This document shows, in pieces, positions 34,106-46,090 of a stretch of 64,000 bases of DNA. The stretch's first letter is position 1, and every line of letters begins with the position of its first letter. A program made the translations under genes and the position numbers. Under the pieces are notes generated by a model. That model saw only the letters and a list, made by a program, of their open reading frames with translations, was not told where the DNA came from and did no database searches. Source of the DNA: Phocoena phocoena (taxonomy: Eukaryota > Chordata > Mammalia > Artiodactyla > Phocoenidae); NCBI RefSeq assembly GCF_963924675.1, contig NC_089235.1:59578220-59642219 (forward strand), written 5' to 3'.

Positions 34106-34915
34106 ATAATACTTTTGAGCTCCATGTCTAACATTCCAAGATGAGAAAAGGTTAGTACTAGAATTGTGGTTAATGAATAGATAACTTAGTATAAATCTGG
34201 GGGGACTTGGATCAACTTTGTCTAAGCCCAGTGACACAAATGCAGCCCTGTTATACTTGGAGAACTAAAATTGTTGTACCTGGGAGTACATTTCCTACTT
34301 CAAACTCCTAAGAGTTGCTGGTATTGCAGGCAGAAGAAGCACTGTGGACAATCTGTAGCAGTAGATAATCCCAAAGAGAATGCTGTTTTATCTGGGAATC
34401 AGTCTGTAGCCTCACATAGAGAACTACATATATGGTACGTTCAGGTGACTCCCCTCTCTGCTTGTCTCCAAAAGTTCTGTTCAGAGCCACCTAACTCTAT
34501 CTGAGTGTGGGCTGATGAAACCGTTGGTCAGACTGATGTACCAAACAGCTAAGAAACTACAGTCCAGAGTGGACACTCTCTGGCGCCAAAGGTTTTAATG
34601 AGTTTACAGATGCTCTTGGCCTTGTTTGCAGAGGAGGTGGCCATTCTACTTCACGGGGACTATTCATCTATTTGTTGCAAAGGAGCCCTTTATCCCAGGG
34701 CCCCTCCAGGTTCATGTCATGCTTTGTGTAGTACCATGTTACCTTAGGTCCCATGGCCTAGTGCAGTGATGATCATTGAGGCTAAGTACTCGTGTTTTAG
34801 TTCCTTTTTCCTCTTCATTCTTCACTTTCCTACCCTAATGACATGATCTCCCCTGATGAGTCTGGTGTTTTTAGAGGATACTGCTGTTCCACTGGGCAGG
34901 CCCACACATGGAGTC
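34106..34915. other. Stretch with no recognised feature
   Basis: Nothing identified. Confidence 0.4.
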
Positions 34916-34919
34916 CACA

Positions 34920-35080
34920 TCTGGTACCTTCTAGGTACATGATATTGGACAATCTATCTACTTTTCTAAAACTCAGTTTCCTTATCAATAAAGGAGGGAT
35001 AATACAGGGCTAATATAGGGTTAAATGAGGATCAAATGAGGTTGTACCTGTAAAGTGTCTTGAACAAATAGTTGTTCTAC
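34920..35080 (+). mobile_element. MIR SINE fragment
   Basis: 'acatgatattggacaatctatctacttttctaaaactcagtttccttatcaataaa' followed by 'gatcaaatgaggttgtacctgtaaagtg'. Confidence 0.75.
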
Positions 35081-36380
35081 CAGTGCTGGTTTCCTACCCC
35101 ATCTCTCTACCCAACAACTTAGTCATCAGAACCACCTGCTTTCAAAAGTTGTTGGCAAACTCAGTCATACTTATACTGAACTGCAGTGGACTGAAAAGGT
35201 TTAAGGCTTGCTATTGCCTTGGCCACCTTTGACTGAGAAAGAATTTCTAACGGTGGAATTGCAAATATCCTCAAGTCAATGAGGGGATGTACTTGGGAGA
35301 GCACGGGGGCCTCTCTGGAATGCCAGAAACTGTAACATGGGTGACAGTCTTTCCTACTGAAAAACATTGAGAGAGAAGGAGAAAATATTACCATTTTCTA
35401 GAAGGACCAGATGAAGTTAAGGCATCCTTCAAGGATGGACGAAGTGGTCTTTGTTTCTTGTCTTTCTTACTGTGGTTTCTGTTGTAACTCAGATTGAAGT
35501 TGAGGACTGGTAACTCTGTGTCTATTTGACGCACCACAGGACTCAATGAATATTAACACATTCCCAGTGACCTAGGAGTGAAGGACTCCATGGTTACTCT
35601 TCAAGGAAACAATTTGTATCTAAACCGTGTCTGACGTGCAAGCAAGCTCCACGCTAAATGCAGGCCGTTCATCAAACAGTTTAATTTGCCAGGAAGACAG
35701 GAAAGAGTAAACCAATATGAAGAAGGCCTTCTGCTCAGCTTTGTAATAGAGAACATAAAATATGGTAGTAGAGAACATGAAAAATTGTTGACTAGGTCCA
35801 CAATTCACATAAAATTATGCTACCTTTTTGAGTATGTCATGGGAATATTTTTTGTCCCCTGTTTGGAAATTGCTCATTTTCAAAACTTCATGATTCATTT
35901 CACAATATCTCTTTGGAGTTAAGCAGGCAATGCCAACAGACTTGATTTGAGGAGGTAGCTTATGATAAAGGCAAACAGCTCAGGCTTTGAGCTTGCTTGA
36001 AACAGAACCTGAAATGGAGTTTTGTGCGTGTGAGTTTTGCCATGGGTACACTTGGGAACGACACATGTAAGGAAGTGGGGGAAGTAAAATTGGGCAGAAG
36101 CTAAAGTTTAACTGTGACGCAGTTGTGACAGAGGCATCTAACGATCCCATGGGAAGTTCTTTGCAGTCTCCCAAATTGAGGCAAGGTGATCGGGTCTTGG
36201 TACCTTTTATCAAGGGGGCACAACCTTGTGTGAAGCACCTCCCTTTCTTGAGGGAGCTCCCTTTCTGAAGGGAGATTTTGGGAGAGGACAGTTATGAGTC
36301 CCCCCAGCAGCCAACACTTTGGTTAATGTCCAGAGTGTCCCGCACAGGAGTCATATGTACTGACCTGGGTTTTCAAATAT
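35081..36380. other. Single-copy-looking stretch
   Basis: No repeat family or exon identified. It contains the paired hairpin listed separately at 36239-36274. Confidence 0.4.
36239..36274. repeat. Two tandem 18-bp hairpin units
   Basis: CTCCCTTTCTTGAGGGAG (36239-36256) is followed directly by CTCCCTTTCTGAAGGGAG (36257-36274). Each is self-complementary at its ends (6-bp and 7-bp stems) and the units differ at two positions. Confidence 0.85.
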
Positions 36381-36384
36381 GGCA

Positions 36385-36540
36385 GCGCCATGGTTTAGCA
36401 GTTATGTGAATTTGGGCGAGTCATTTAGACCTCTGAGACTCTCTCACAGAATTTTGAAGGTTCAATGAGGTTTATTGCTTAGTAAACTGCCTGGCATACA
36501 GGTGATGCTCATAAATGTTGCTATCGTTAGTTCATGGAGC
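36385..36540 (+). mobile_element. MIR SINE fragment
   Basis: 'ggtttagcagttatgtgaatttgggcgagtcatttagacctctgagac', 'ggttcaatgagg', 'actgcctggcatacaggtgatgctcataaatg'. Confidence 0.75.
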
Positions 36541-38190
36541 TCTATGAAAATTATTAATTGAGCCCTTTGTCTTGAGCTCTGTACTCATATATCTGATCAC
36601 TGACTGACTTCTTATAGCTGGTTGTGCCACGGTTTCTTCAAACTCCACTCTCGTATACTCAACTCTTTGTCTACTCCATCCTCAGGCTACGGTCTAAGAG
36701 AACGTGGGTAATTCATACAGAGAAATAGCTATGAGAACAGGAGCAAGAAAGAGCCAGAGAGAGTGCGAGTCAAAAGTTTTGATGATCTGGAGACCCTGAA
36801 GCCAGATTCTCTCCTGGTCTTTTCAGTGACATGAACCAGTTCTCTTTCTGATTCAACAAGCTTCTTTTTTTTTCTTACTTGCAATGTTCTTATTTTTTAT
36901 ACAAATAATTAAATAATTTTTTCTGCAAGATTAAAAGGAAATTAAAGTTTTATGAAGGCTTGCTGTTTTATTTCCTTCTGTGATTAAACGAGTTTTAATT
37001 GGGTTTCTGTCACTTGGGATCAAGAGTCTGGACCAGTGTCTCATGTTTCAGATTCTGTCCTCCTTGCTTGAATGAAACTCATCTTTTTAGTCTGCCCCCT
37101 TATTGGGAAGTTCCTTCAAGTGCCAAGTAGCTCAATATTTCTGAGACCCCCGAGGTAAACTTCCTAAGAAGTAGATAGCTTCCAGATTAAACACTTCCAC
37201 CCTGCTCTCTACATTCCACGCCTGGGACAGAGAAAAAGCCTGAAGAGCTGACAGCAGAAGTCACTCCTTGCCAGCCTCAGGGCTTCAGACTTGTTGATTC
37301 AGAGTCTGAGGCGGACTCTGTGTAGCTTTGGGATGGACTGTGGATAACTCTGCACTATCCTTGGGCACTGGCAAAAAACAGCATGCAATTTTATTGAAGG
37401 GGAAAAAACTAGGGATGAGGTTGATATTGGAGTTCTTTGGGAGAAATAAAATACCCAATCCTCTAGAGCTTCTTAAAGAAGCTTTATGGCATTTTGTTGC
37501 ATATTAATAATCATCTAATGGCAAATGATTTTTGAATATTCAATAAAACATAAACAGGATACGATTTGTAAATATATTTAAAGCTTCTAGCTTATGTATA
37601 TTTATGGAAGCATTAAGATTGAATAATTTCAAAAGATTATGTACAATGTAGATTTCAATAAATCAGAAGGTTTTCTGGTTCCACAGTGTCTAAGTATGGA
37701 GTAAGCAGCTTCATTCTCTGGAAAACATACAGAAATTGTATGTACTTAGCTTACTTTGGAGAGAATCCAGAATAATTCCCAGGCTGCTTTCTCTTCTGAA
37801 CTTTTGTACTAGTTGCCTGTACACATATCACTCATTTTATATTTAGCATATGCTTCTTACATTTTTATTTTTAAAAATCTGAAGGGTATATAGCAAAGAA
37901 AAAAATATATAAAATTAAAGGCAGTCAGAAAACACATAGAGTTCCTTTCCTATAAGTTCCTTCATTTCTTAGTTTTAATATTAACAGAAAATATTATTTT
38001 TTAAATGATAGCCTATTGTAATATTTTACTAGTTAATCTTCCCAGTCTAATTTTCTAATTCCAAACTTAGTTTTCCCAATTATCATCATGTATACACACA
38101 CACATATGTCCCAATTATATAATCATAATTATATAATTAAATATAATCCCAAATTATATACATATATATGCTTATGTGTACATACATATA
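36541..38190. other. Single-copy-looking AT-rich stretch
   Basis: No repeat family or coding exon identified; an AT-rich low-complexity part lies at 38090-38185. Confidence 0.4.
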
Positions 38191-38199
38191 CACAAGATC

Positions 38200-38330
38200 C
38201 TGAAATAGACTGTAAACCTTTGATGGCAGAAATCACAGATTTCATGTAACCGTTTGACTCTCCAGTGCCAAAAAATGTACTTTGCACTTTGTAGGAACTC
38301 AGTAAGCAGTGTCTCCACTGCATGCCTTCT
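38200..38330 (+). mobile_element. L2 LINE 3' end
   Basis: 'atagactgtaaacctttgatggcagaaatcacag', 'tttgcactttgtaggaactcagtaag' follow the L2 3' terminus. Confidence 0.6.
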
Positions 38331-40715
38331 CATTTCCACACCTGAAATAGTTTTTGCAAAGCACAAAGTATTTAGTAACAAAAACTGGGACATAAGGACT
38401 GAGCAGCAGAGGTATTAAGTAGGAAATATGACCAAATCACTTAGGTATCCCTTTTTGAACAGCCCCTAGTCTTGTTCTAGGTAGGATAAAAGAAGAAAAT
38501 ACACAAGAAGGAAAATAATAATACTATTCACCCATTTTTTCCATTACATAAATATTTACCTGTTGCCCATAATGTGGTAGGCGTATTATATAGCACTTTA
38601 CAGCTTGAAAATTACAGCCATAAATATACCTAGAGTTGGAGCCAGACTTTTTGGTAAAACTGGAAATCCTTCTTAGGGGAGATTAAAAAGACATAAGAAT
38701 TGTCTTAGGAGGGATAGAGGTGAGGAGACGAGAAGTGCTGTCTTTCAAACCAACCTGAATCTTTTTAAAATTTTTCTTTCCTAATCTAGTTTCATTTTAA
38801 AAAGATTTTAGTTTTATATCGATGTGTAAAAAGAACAAATCCTCCCTGTAGTTCACGCGAGAATTAGCTCATCATTATCCACCATTTTTCGATGACAGTA
38901 GACTGAAGCATAAATTGTTAGCAACTAAGTTAATGAAACCCTTGGGCCTTCATACCTACAGAATCTCTAGCTTAGAATATTTTGGAAAAAAGGATGGTAC
39001 AGACGAGCAATACATTTTCATTTGCCTCCTGGTGAACTCAAGCACTGCTATGGTACGTGAGCTTGTGAGAGCTGAACATGCAGGGGCCAGGAATGATTCT
39101 GAAGAGGTGGTCAGACCGCTAGAATAAATTGATATCTACATTGATAACTTGGTGGGGTTCTTTCTGGAAGTGAATGTGTGTGATCCTATTGACCTTTTGC
39201 TCCTGGCCAGTACTTCTTAGCTCCCAGAGTGTGGGTGAGAGTAATGAGGGTGTGACAAATGAAGTCTTTGAACAGAATCAGCCTATCAGCTTTGAGGACA
39301 TCCTCACTGGGCCAGCCAAGGAAGGACAATGTTTGCCCAGCTCTGTGGCTGGGAGTTCCTAGGCCTTCACCCTACTCCCTCACCTGCCATGATTTAGCTG
39401 TTTAAACATGACCACGTCACGTAAATACGATGAGCCTATAAAATATGAGTATGGGATGGTCTTTTAGGCCCTTTCAGACTTAGAGTAAAACACATGTCTG
39501 TGAGAGGATGGGTTGCAAAATAGATATTCAGTATCACACAACCATACAGATACTGGATGAAGCTACAAATTCCTGGGAACAATTAAAGGGGTCAGAAGTT
39601 AGCGAGGGGAGCTTAGGGGAGCTGCGAGCAGCATAGAGAAGTAAGGATCTCTCTCTCACACATAAAACTTGTAAAAAATTGCGCTGCATCTGACTTTCTT
39701 TATATGTCCTAGGCTGGATATGGATTCAGGACATATTACATCACTATTCCAATGAAAGGCCAATCACCTCACCATGAAACTAAGCAATCAGCTCATACTC
39801 ATTTTTTACCTTCTCCTCATAAACACAAACACACACGTGTGCTTTGTTTACTTCTGTTTTGTGCTGGGCATCTTTCTCTCTGCACCATTCCAAGGAAAAG
39901 TTCCTTTGAAGGTGGAAAATATTTCTGGTTCATCTTTGTCTCCTTTTAGGAAAGCTGCATTTCCTTAAGTGGATTCAATGGGGACATTATGGATGTTATT
40001 GAAAAAAATGGGTTTCCTGTGTCAAACCAGTTTGTGACACAAGAAGGGAATGTAGAACACAGGATTTCCTGCACAGAACTTTTTTTTTCACGTGGTACCT
40101 CTCTTAGGATCAGTTTCTTGGGATATACTTTGGGACGCATGCCTAAAGTAGAATAATTTGCATCAAGCAGGAAATATTCAATATCATGGATGATTCTAAG
40201 CCTCATTCTTCTCCTCAAATGGTCCTAACTGGTATTATGTTTTATTTCACTGGTGCTCTAGAAATGGGTACATTTGGAATAGCTGTGGGGTCATTGATAG
40301 AATATTCAGACCAGTACGCAGAAATATTTATTGTTTAGTAAGTCAACTTTGGGCCCAAGGGATGGGTGTGTAACGATTTTGGTGAAGAGGAAGGAGGGGT
40401 AATGGAACGCACTCGGTAAAGAAGGGAGTAGACGTTAGGCAGAGAAGGGGGATAATACTGGGAGCAGAGACCATCTTAAATCAGGTAAAGTAACCCTGGA
40501 CAAGTCCCCCAAGGCTGTCCGTCCAGACCAGGGAGAAGAAACCGGAAATCCAAGCTGGGATACTGAAGAAAAAAAGGAATAGGTGCCAAGGAAAATAGTT
40601 TGGGGTTAAGGATCCAGGCAACAAATCTAGTCTCGTGCATAGCACATGCTAGGTATGTACTCATTGAATGGATGGGCATCAACGGCGAGTGGAAGTTGAT
40701 ATTTAACTGAAGGCT
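38331..40715. other. Single-copy-looking stretch
   Basis: About 2.4 kb with no confident repeat. At 39174-39362 (plus) a 62-codon frame begins with a hydrophobic, signal-peptide-like run (MCVILLTFCSWPVLLSSQS) followed by an acidic tail; without homology or splice context I do not call it a gene. Around 38560-38610 there is a weak reverse MIR/L2-like trace. Confidence 0.35.
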
Positions 40716-40722
40716 TTTTGTT

Positions 40723-41266
40723 TTTTTTAACATCTTGACTGGAGTATAATTGCTCTACAATGGTGTGTTAGTTTCTGCTTTATAACAAGTGAATCAGCTA
40801 TACATAAACATATATCCCCATATCTCCTCCCTCTTGAGTCTCCCTCCCACCCTCCCTATCCCACCCCTCTAGGTGGTCACAGAGCACGGAGCTGATCTCC
40901 CTGTGCTATGCGGCTGCTTCCCACTAGCTATCTATTTTACATTTGGTAGCGTATATATGTCCATGCCACTCTCTCACTTCGTCCCAGCTTACCCTTCCCC
41001 CTCCCCATATCCTCAAGTCCATTCTCAACATCTGCGTCTTTATTTCTGTCCTGCCCCTAGGTTCTTCAGAACCATTTTTTTTTTAGATTCCATATTTATA
41101 TGTTAGCATATGGTATTTGCTTTTCTCTTTCTGACTTACTTCACTCGGTATGACAGACTCTAGGTCCATCCACCTCACTACAAATAACTCAATTTCGTGT
41201 CTTTTTACAGCTGAGTAATATTCCATTGTATATATGTGCCACCTCTTCTTTATCCATTCATCTGTT
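40723..41266 (-). mobile_element. 5'-truncated L1, 3' UTR and ORF2 C-terminus
   Basis: Poly(A) seen as T8 near 40731-40738, complement of the cetacean L1 3' UTR, then the ORF2 C-terminal codons up to about 41266 ('[20 protein letters not shown]' on the minus strand). Truncated within ORF2. No convincing target duplication. Confidence 0.88.
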
Positions 41267-41868
41267 GATATGAGTCTGTGGGTGGGCTGGGATCTACAGG
41301 AAGAGGGCAATCAGGTTATCTGAACTGAGTCGGGGAGGAAAGGGATAGGGAGCAAAGGGGCTCTCAACTGAACGTCGAGGGTGAATACCTGCAAATGCAT
41401 AAATCTCTCCTCTCTCCTGTTGAAATGTGCCTCAGCAGCTCTAGTTTAATTTCTACTTTCGGTAGACTTAAAACAGATATATTCATCATTTTAATAGGGG
41501 ATATCTGTAGATACCACAAGTTTCACATATATTTATGTAGAAAGCTTACAACCAACTGACAAATTGCTCTGATGAGCATACAAGGCAAGAGATTAAAGTG
41601 TATAAATACACTTAAGGCTAAACAGAAAAAATTTGCCTCATTTTCTCCCTGTCATGAGGGTGGCTGCTTAAGACAGTATGAAAAACAGTTTTTCTTCTTT
41701 CTCCATTTATTCTGAAGTTTTACTGTTTTACTGTTGTTACAATAACAGTCCCATCCACTTTTTCAATAGATTTGTAAAACATCTATGTTTCTAATCCATG
41801 CTATGCAATACTCTTTTAGCACGGTCACAATAGGATAAAGCCAATAAAATCAGGGAAACACAGTGAGG
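41267..41868. other. Stretch with no recognised feature
   Basis: Nothing identified. Confidence 0.4.
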
Positions 41869-41869
41869 T

Positions 41870-42300
41870 TTAATGTATAGCCAGATGGTTAAGAGAATCA
41901 GAGTGCCTGGGTTTATACCTTGCCTCTGACACATGTAAGCTGTGTGACCTTTGGTAAGTCACTTTACTTTCTTTCTCTTTTAAAAATTATTTTTCAATTT
42001 ATTATTTATTTTCTTGTTGAAGTATAGTTGATTTACAGTATTATGTTAGTTTCAGGTGTACAACATAGTGATTCAGTAGTTTTATAGATTATACTCCATT
42101 TAACATTATTACAAATTAATGGCTATATTGCCCTGTGCTGTACAATATCACTTCATTTTCTATGCCTCTGTTACTTCATCTGTGAAAAGAAGGTAATAAT
42201 AGTGTCTCTCTTACAGGATAGTTTAGGGACTAAATTATTTAACATAGGAAAAGCACTTAGAACTGTGTCTGGCAGAAAATAAATGTACCAGAGTACTAAT
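41870..42300 (+). mobile_element. MIR SINE split by an L1 end
   Basis: Left half 41870-41966 ('agatggttaagagaatcagagtgcctggg', 'gctgtgtgacctttggtaagtcactttac') and right half 42148-42300 ('cttcattttctatgcctctgttacttcatctgtgaaaa', 'gcacttagaactgtgtctggca') are collinear parts of one MIR. Confidence 0.85.
41967..42147 (-). mobile_element. Short antisense L1 3' end inside the MIR
   Basis: Complement of the 'caacaag...ctgtacttcaat'-type L1 3' end ('gttgaagtatagttgatttacagtattatg'). Flanked by near-identical 8-bp repeats TCACTTTA (41959-41966) and TCACTTCA (42148-42155). Confidence 0.8.
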
Positions 42301-42336
42301 GTTGTTGTTGCTTTTATTATTATTATTATTAAAGGA
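42301..42336. repeat. (TTG)n/(TTA)n trinucleotide tract
   Basis: GTTGTTGTTG followed by five to six TTA units. Confidence 0.85.
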
Positions 42337-42529
42337 CATAGTCATAAGGATCAATGGTTTGGGTAAACTTTGTCTTGTGTTCTAATATCAAGTTGCTTGC
42401 AAGCTCTTTGCTTCAGTTTCTGAAGCTGCCAAGTAATAACTGGAAAGCAAGGTTTCCTCATGCCTGCCCTTAATTTTTATCTCAGTCTCTTCAACAGCAT
42501 CTCATTTCTGTATTTACCACGTTTATAGT

Positions 42530-42850
42530 TCTTTCATTCAATCAAAATATTTACTAAACACTTACTCTGTTCTGGCATAGTTTTAGGACCTAATGCAAGC
42601 AAGGCAAAAGGCATTACCAGATGGCCAACCTGACCTGGAACCACAGTGAAGAAGATTGGAAAGGGGTCTTGTCTTGTGGAATTGACATTCTAATTCAGGG
42701 AGGCAGAGGATAAGTAAGGAACCAAAATATATGAAAATTCCAGAAATATCTGTGAAGAAAATAAAGAGACATGATATGACAGTTACTGAACCACAGAGAG
42801 AAGTTAAAATTTGATTGGCTTCCCAGGCTAGGGAAAACTTTGCTAAGAAG
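42530..42850 (-). mobile_element. L2 LINE 3' fragment
   Basis: 'tttcattcaatcaaaatatttactaaacacttactctgttctggcatag', 'gtcttgtggaattgacattctaattcaggg', 'agataagtaagg'-type text in complementary L2 order. Confidence 0.75.
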
Positions 42851-42886
42851 ATTCTTGCTTGGGGAGGGAATGCAGAAAAGATGAGG

Positions 42887-43192
42887 TTTTTTTTTTTTTT
42901 TTAATTTCCTTATTTATTTTTAATTTTTGGCTGCATTGGGTCTTCGTTGTGGTGCACAGGCTTCTCATTGCAGTGGCTTCTCTTGTTGCGGAGCACAGGC
43001 TCTAGGCACGTGGGCTTCAGTAGTTGTGGCATGTGGGCTCAATAGTTGTGGCTCACGGGCTCTAGAGCACAGACTCAGTGGTTGTGGCGCATGGGCTTAG
43101 TTGCTCCGCGGCATGTGGGATGTTCCCGGACCAGGGCTCGAACCCGCATCCCCTGCATTGGCAGGTGGATTCTCAACCACTGCGCCAGTAGG
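42887..43192 (-). mobile_element. Older CHR-2/Bov-tA-type SINE, antisense
   Basis: Tail seen as T16 at 42887-42902; body 'ttttggctgcattgggtcttcgttgtgg', box B complement 'gggctcgaacccgc', head complement 'caaccactgcgccag' at the right, where the 5' end is cut short. Contains a longer body than young CHR copies. No clear target duplication. Confidence 0.88.
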
Positions 43193-43330
43193 GTTCTGAA
43201 GGAGACTAGTCAGCATTGCCAAATTTATTTTTTAAATGACAATAATAGATTTCTCAATGAATTTCTTGAATGACTAATGTTCTTTGTGATACGCTTGTAC
43301 GGTTAGGCATGTAATAAAATGTACTTTGAG

Positions 43331-43543
43331 GGTTTCCCTGGTGGCGCAGCGGTTGAGAGTCCGCCTGCCGATGCAGGGGACACGGGTTCGTGCCCCAGTC
43401 TGGGAAGGTCCCACATGCCGCGGAGCGGCTGGGCCCGTGAGCCATGGCCGCTGAGCCTGCGCGTCCGGAGCCTGTGCTCCGCAACGGGAGTAGGCCACAA
43501 CAGTGAGAGGCCCGCGTACCGCAAGAAACAAAAACAAAAACAA
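43331..43543 (+). mobile_element. CHR-type SINE (cetacean)
   Basis: Complete young copy with (CAAAAA)n tail and a perfect 15-bp duplication AAAATGTACTTTGAG at 43316-43330 and 43544-43558. A short (GAAT)n tract follows at 43558-43578. Confidence 0.95.
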
Positions 43544-43579
43544 AAAATGTACTTTGAGTGAATGAATGAATGAATGGAT

Positions 43580-44660
43580 AGTGAGTTAGGGACAATGGCA
43601 TCACTATTCTCCCTCCAGAGGGTCAAAGGGAATAAGCAGCAGAAACTCAAATACCTACTTCCAGTTCCATTCACATTTTCTTGGCCCATATTTTTCTTTG
43701 ATGCAGGGCTGATTGACCCTCTCTCTCTATGGCAGAAAATTTAGTTGCCTTTTCACAAGAACCACAGCCTTTGAAATCTGATTAGCTTTCCTAATAAGGC
43801 TTTAATAGCAAACCTGAACTTCTGGTGGCCTTATAGCCAATCATATTTCAGGGAAAGATGCTACTATGCTGAATGCCTGATGGATACCCTTCTTGGGAGA
43901 AGAAAAGTGTCAGTGAATGGCCTCAAGCTTAAGGTTACAGAGATAGCACCAGGCTCTCTGCAGTCCCTGGGCTTTCCAAATGTCCCCTGGGCACGAGCCA
44001 CTGAGAACGTTTCCTTTCCTTCTCAGGCTTACAGCACATTTGTTCCCAGCATGGAGTTGCACTTTAGCAGTTATGTAGGCAAGGCAGAAGGGAGATGCAG
44101 AAAGGGAATGAGGAGAGAGATGTGCGTGGCAGAAGGGAGATGCAGAAAGGGAATGAGGAGAGAGATGTGCGTATCTCCTTCACAGCAAAGAACAAAGTGT
44201 TCATTCAGTGAATCTTGGTGACTGCAATCTTCTGGCTGACTTTTGTGTGCTTCAGTTATAATTAACTTCCATACATTTTGTTGGGATTAGTGTCTTGTCA
44301 GCATTTCTGGAACTCAGTACTGAGCACTGGATGTAATAACACTATTTATCTTCCACGTGGGCACATTTTACGGTGATGGATAAAGATAAGTCAAGGGCAC
44401 CCACATGATTTCATCAAACTTCCATTTGTTTTTTCCTTTTAAGGAAGCATAGGGCAGGATTTTTTTTCCTTCTTCTTTTGCTTAGCAGAAATAGCAGAGA
44501 CATGTTTAATAGAAGTATGCCCTTAAGAAATTCTTGTGTAAGAGTTTTTAGATCAATGCTCAAACTAATCCCATGCTTCCAGAAATTGACCTTCCTCTCG
44601 CTGTACATGATACCCTCTCCCATAGGGTGGAAAAAGGTTTATTAACCTCCTTTCACTTTG
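43580..44660. other. Unassigned stretch containing a tandem duplication
   Basis: No repeat family identified. A 113-codon plus frame (43880-44221) spans the duplication below but shows no domain or coding context. Confidence 0.4.
44083..44172. repeat. Perfect 45-bp tandem duplication
   Basis: Unit 1 at 44083-44127 and unit 2 at 44128-44172 are identical over 45 bp (start GGCAGAAGGGAGATGCAG). No third copy. Because 45 is a multiple of three it keeps every frame across it. Confidence 0.95.
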
Positions 44661-44664
44661 CAGT

Positions 44665-44775
44665 GATTCACGGCAGTAGAGGGAAAAAAGCACTTAGATG
44701 AAGTAGCCAAAGTTCTGGTTCTAGCATCTCCTAAATGGGCAAGCTTAGACAAGTCCCTGTCTGCAGATGGGGTGG
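44665..44775 (+). mobile_element. MIR SINE fragment
   Basis: 'aaagttctggttctagcatctcctaaatgggcaagcttagacaagtcc' fits the MIR core. Confidence 0.55.
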
Positions 44776-44797
44776 GATGGAGTGGAAACATGTACAA

Positions 44798-45035
44798 GTA
44801 TTGTGCACTGACTACCTGCCAGGCCCTATGCTATGCAATCTTGATACTTTATCTTGCTTATTCCCCACAGGATGAATGCCGCAAGACGGTTGTTTCCTTT
44901 TTGAAATGAGGAACCTGGGATCTAGAAAGGTGAGGTGACCTGTCTGAAGTCACACAGCTATGGAGTAGCAGAACTTTGCTTTGTGCCCAGGTGTGACAGC
45001 CAGGCACATGGCTACTACACTACACTAATATTCTG
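44798..45035 (-). mobile_element. MIR SINE
   Basis: 'gtgcactgactacctgccaggccctatgct', 'gaaatgaggaacctgggatctagaaaggtgaggtgacctgtctgaagtcacacagctatgg' in reverse MIR order. Confidence 0.8.
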
Positions 45036-45389
45036 GTTGTCACGAGGAAGGAAAAAGGATGCCAGGAAGTTCACTGTAATTTACAAATCCCACAAAATGT
45101 GAGGCATTATCACTGAGTAGCATCCATAGTGGTTACTGAGGGCTTGGTCCTACAGGAGGTATTAAGAATGAGAGTACACTGTGCTTCCTGACTGGGGGCA
45201 TTGTACAAAATAAAGAGCTTTGTGCTTGGCTGTTGACAAAAGGAAGAAAGTAGAATATACGGAGAGGAACGACACCCTCATCTTAGCCTGAAGGCCCTGC
45301 CTAGTCAGCAGCCATCTTTCACTCCAGCACCATCTCGTATCAGCCACCCTGGTGCTCACAAGGCTACATCAGTAGCCTGCTTTTCAGTT

Positions 45390-45690
45390 TCTTCTAAGTC
45401 AAGCTCTTTCCTGCCCCAGGGCCTTTGCATCTGCTCTTCTTTCTGCCCAGGAAATTCTACTTACAGCTGTTCCTTCCCAGTCTTAGGATCTCAAACCAAA
45501 AGTCAACTTCATAGAGAAACCCAGATAACCCAATTATTTTGTTTATGGTTTTGTTTGTCTACCTGTTAATTGTTTGGGTATTCTGAACAGAGACTGTGGT
45601 TCACTGTGCTACATTGGTGACCTGCACAGTGTTAGGCTTTTATTAGGCACCCAATAAACTAGTGTTGAGTGAAGAAATTAATGACTGCTT
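45390..45690 (+). mobile_element. L2 LINE 3' end
   Basis: 'cctgccccagggcctttgcatctgctcttctttctgcc', 'gtgctacattggtgacctgcacagtgttaggc', 'cacccaataaactagtgttgagtgaag' reproduce the L2 3' end. Confidence 0.85.
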
Positions 45691-45899
45691 TAGAGGAGAC
45701 CAGTGAAACCTGGGTCCTGGGGCACGCTAACCTATACTCTTCGGTCTCACTGGGATTCCTACTGATCATTTCTATTTGAAGAACAAGATAATGAATTCTC
45801 ATTTCTTCACTTCTGAATAGATTTTCCTTCCATTCTAATGTTCACATGCCACCCTGCTTCCTGCCACTGTCCTTGGAGAAGGTGCAAGTTATAGGAGAG

Positions 45900-46090
45900 A
45901 GTAGTAGGGTCTTTGAAGTTACATGGAACTGGGGTTATATCCTAATTCTATCATTTACCGTGTGTGAACTTGGGTATGTCACTCAAGTTCTTTGAGCCTA
46001 AGTTTCTTCATATATAAAATACTTCATAGGATTATTTTTGCTTAAATAAGATGTCTGCAAAGCATTCATAATGGTGTCTGGCAAACTGTT
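45900..46090 (+). mobile_element. MIR SINE
   Basis: 'cctaattctatcatttaccgtgtgtgaacttgggtatgtcactcaag', 'gagcctaagtttcttcatatataaaat', 'aatggtgtctggca'. Confidence 0.8.

Noticed and set aside
40694..41271. GTTGATAT on both sides of the L1 end at 40723-41266 as a target duplication
   Set aside because: GTTGAT at the right border is L1 sequence itself, and the left copy lies about 20 bp before the tail.
43880..44221. 113-codon frame across the 45-bp duplication as a repeat-containing gene
   Set aside because: Apart from the duplicated 15 residues there is no domain, no splice signal and no start context that stands out.
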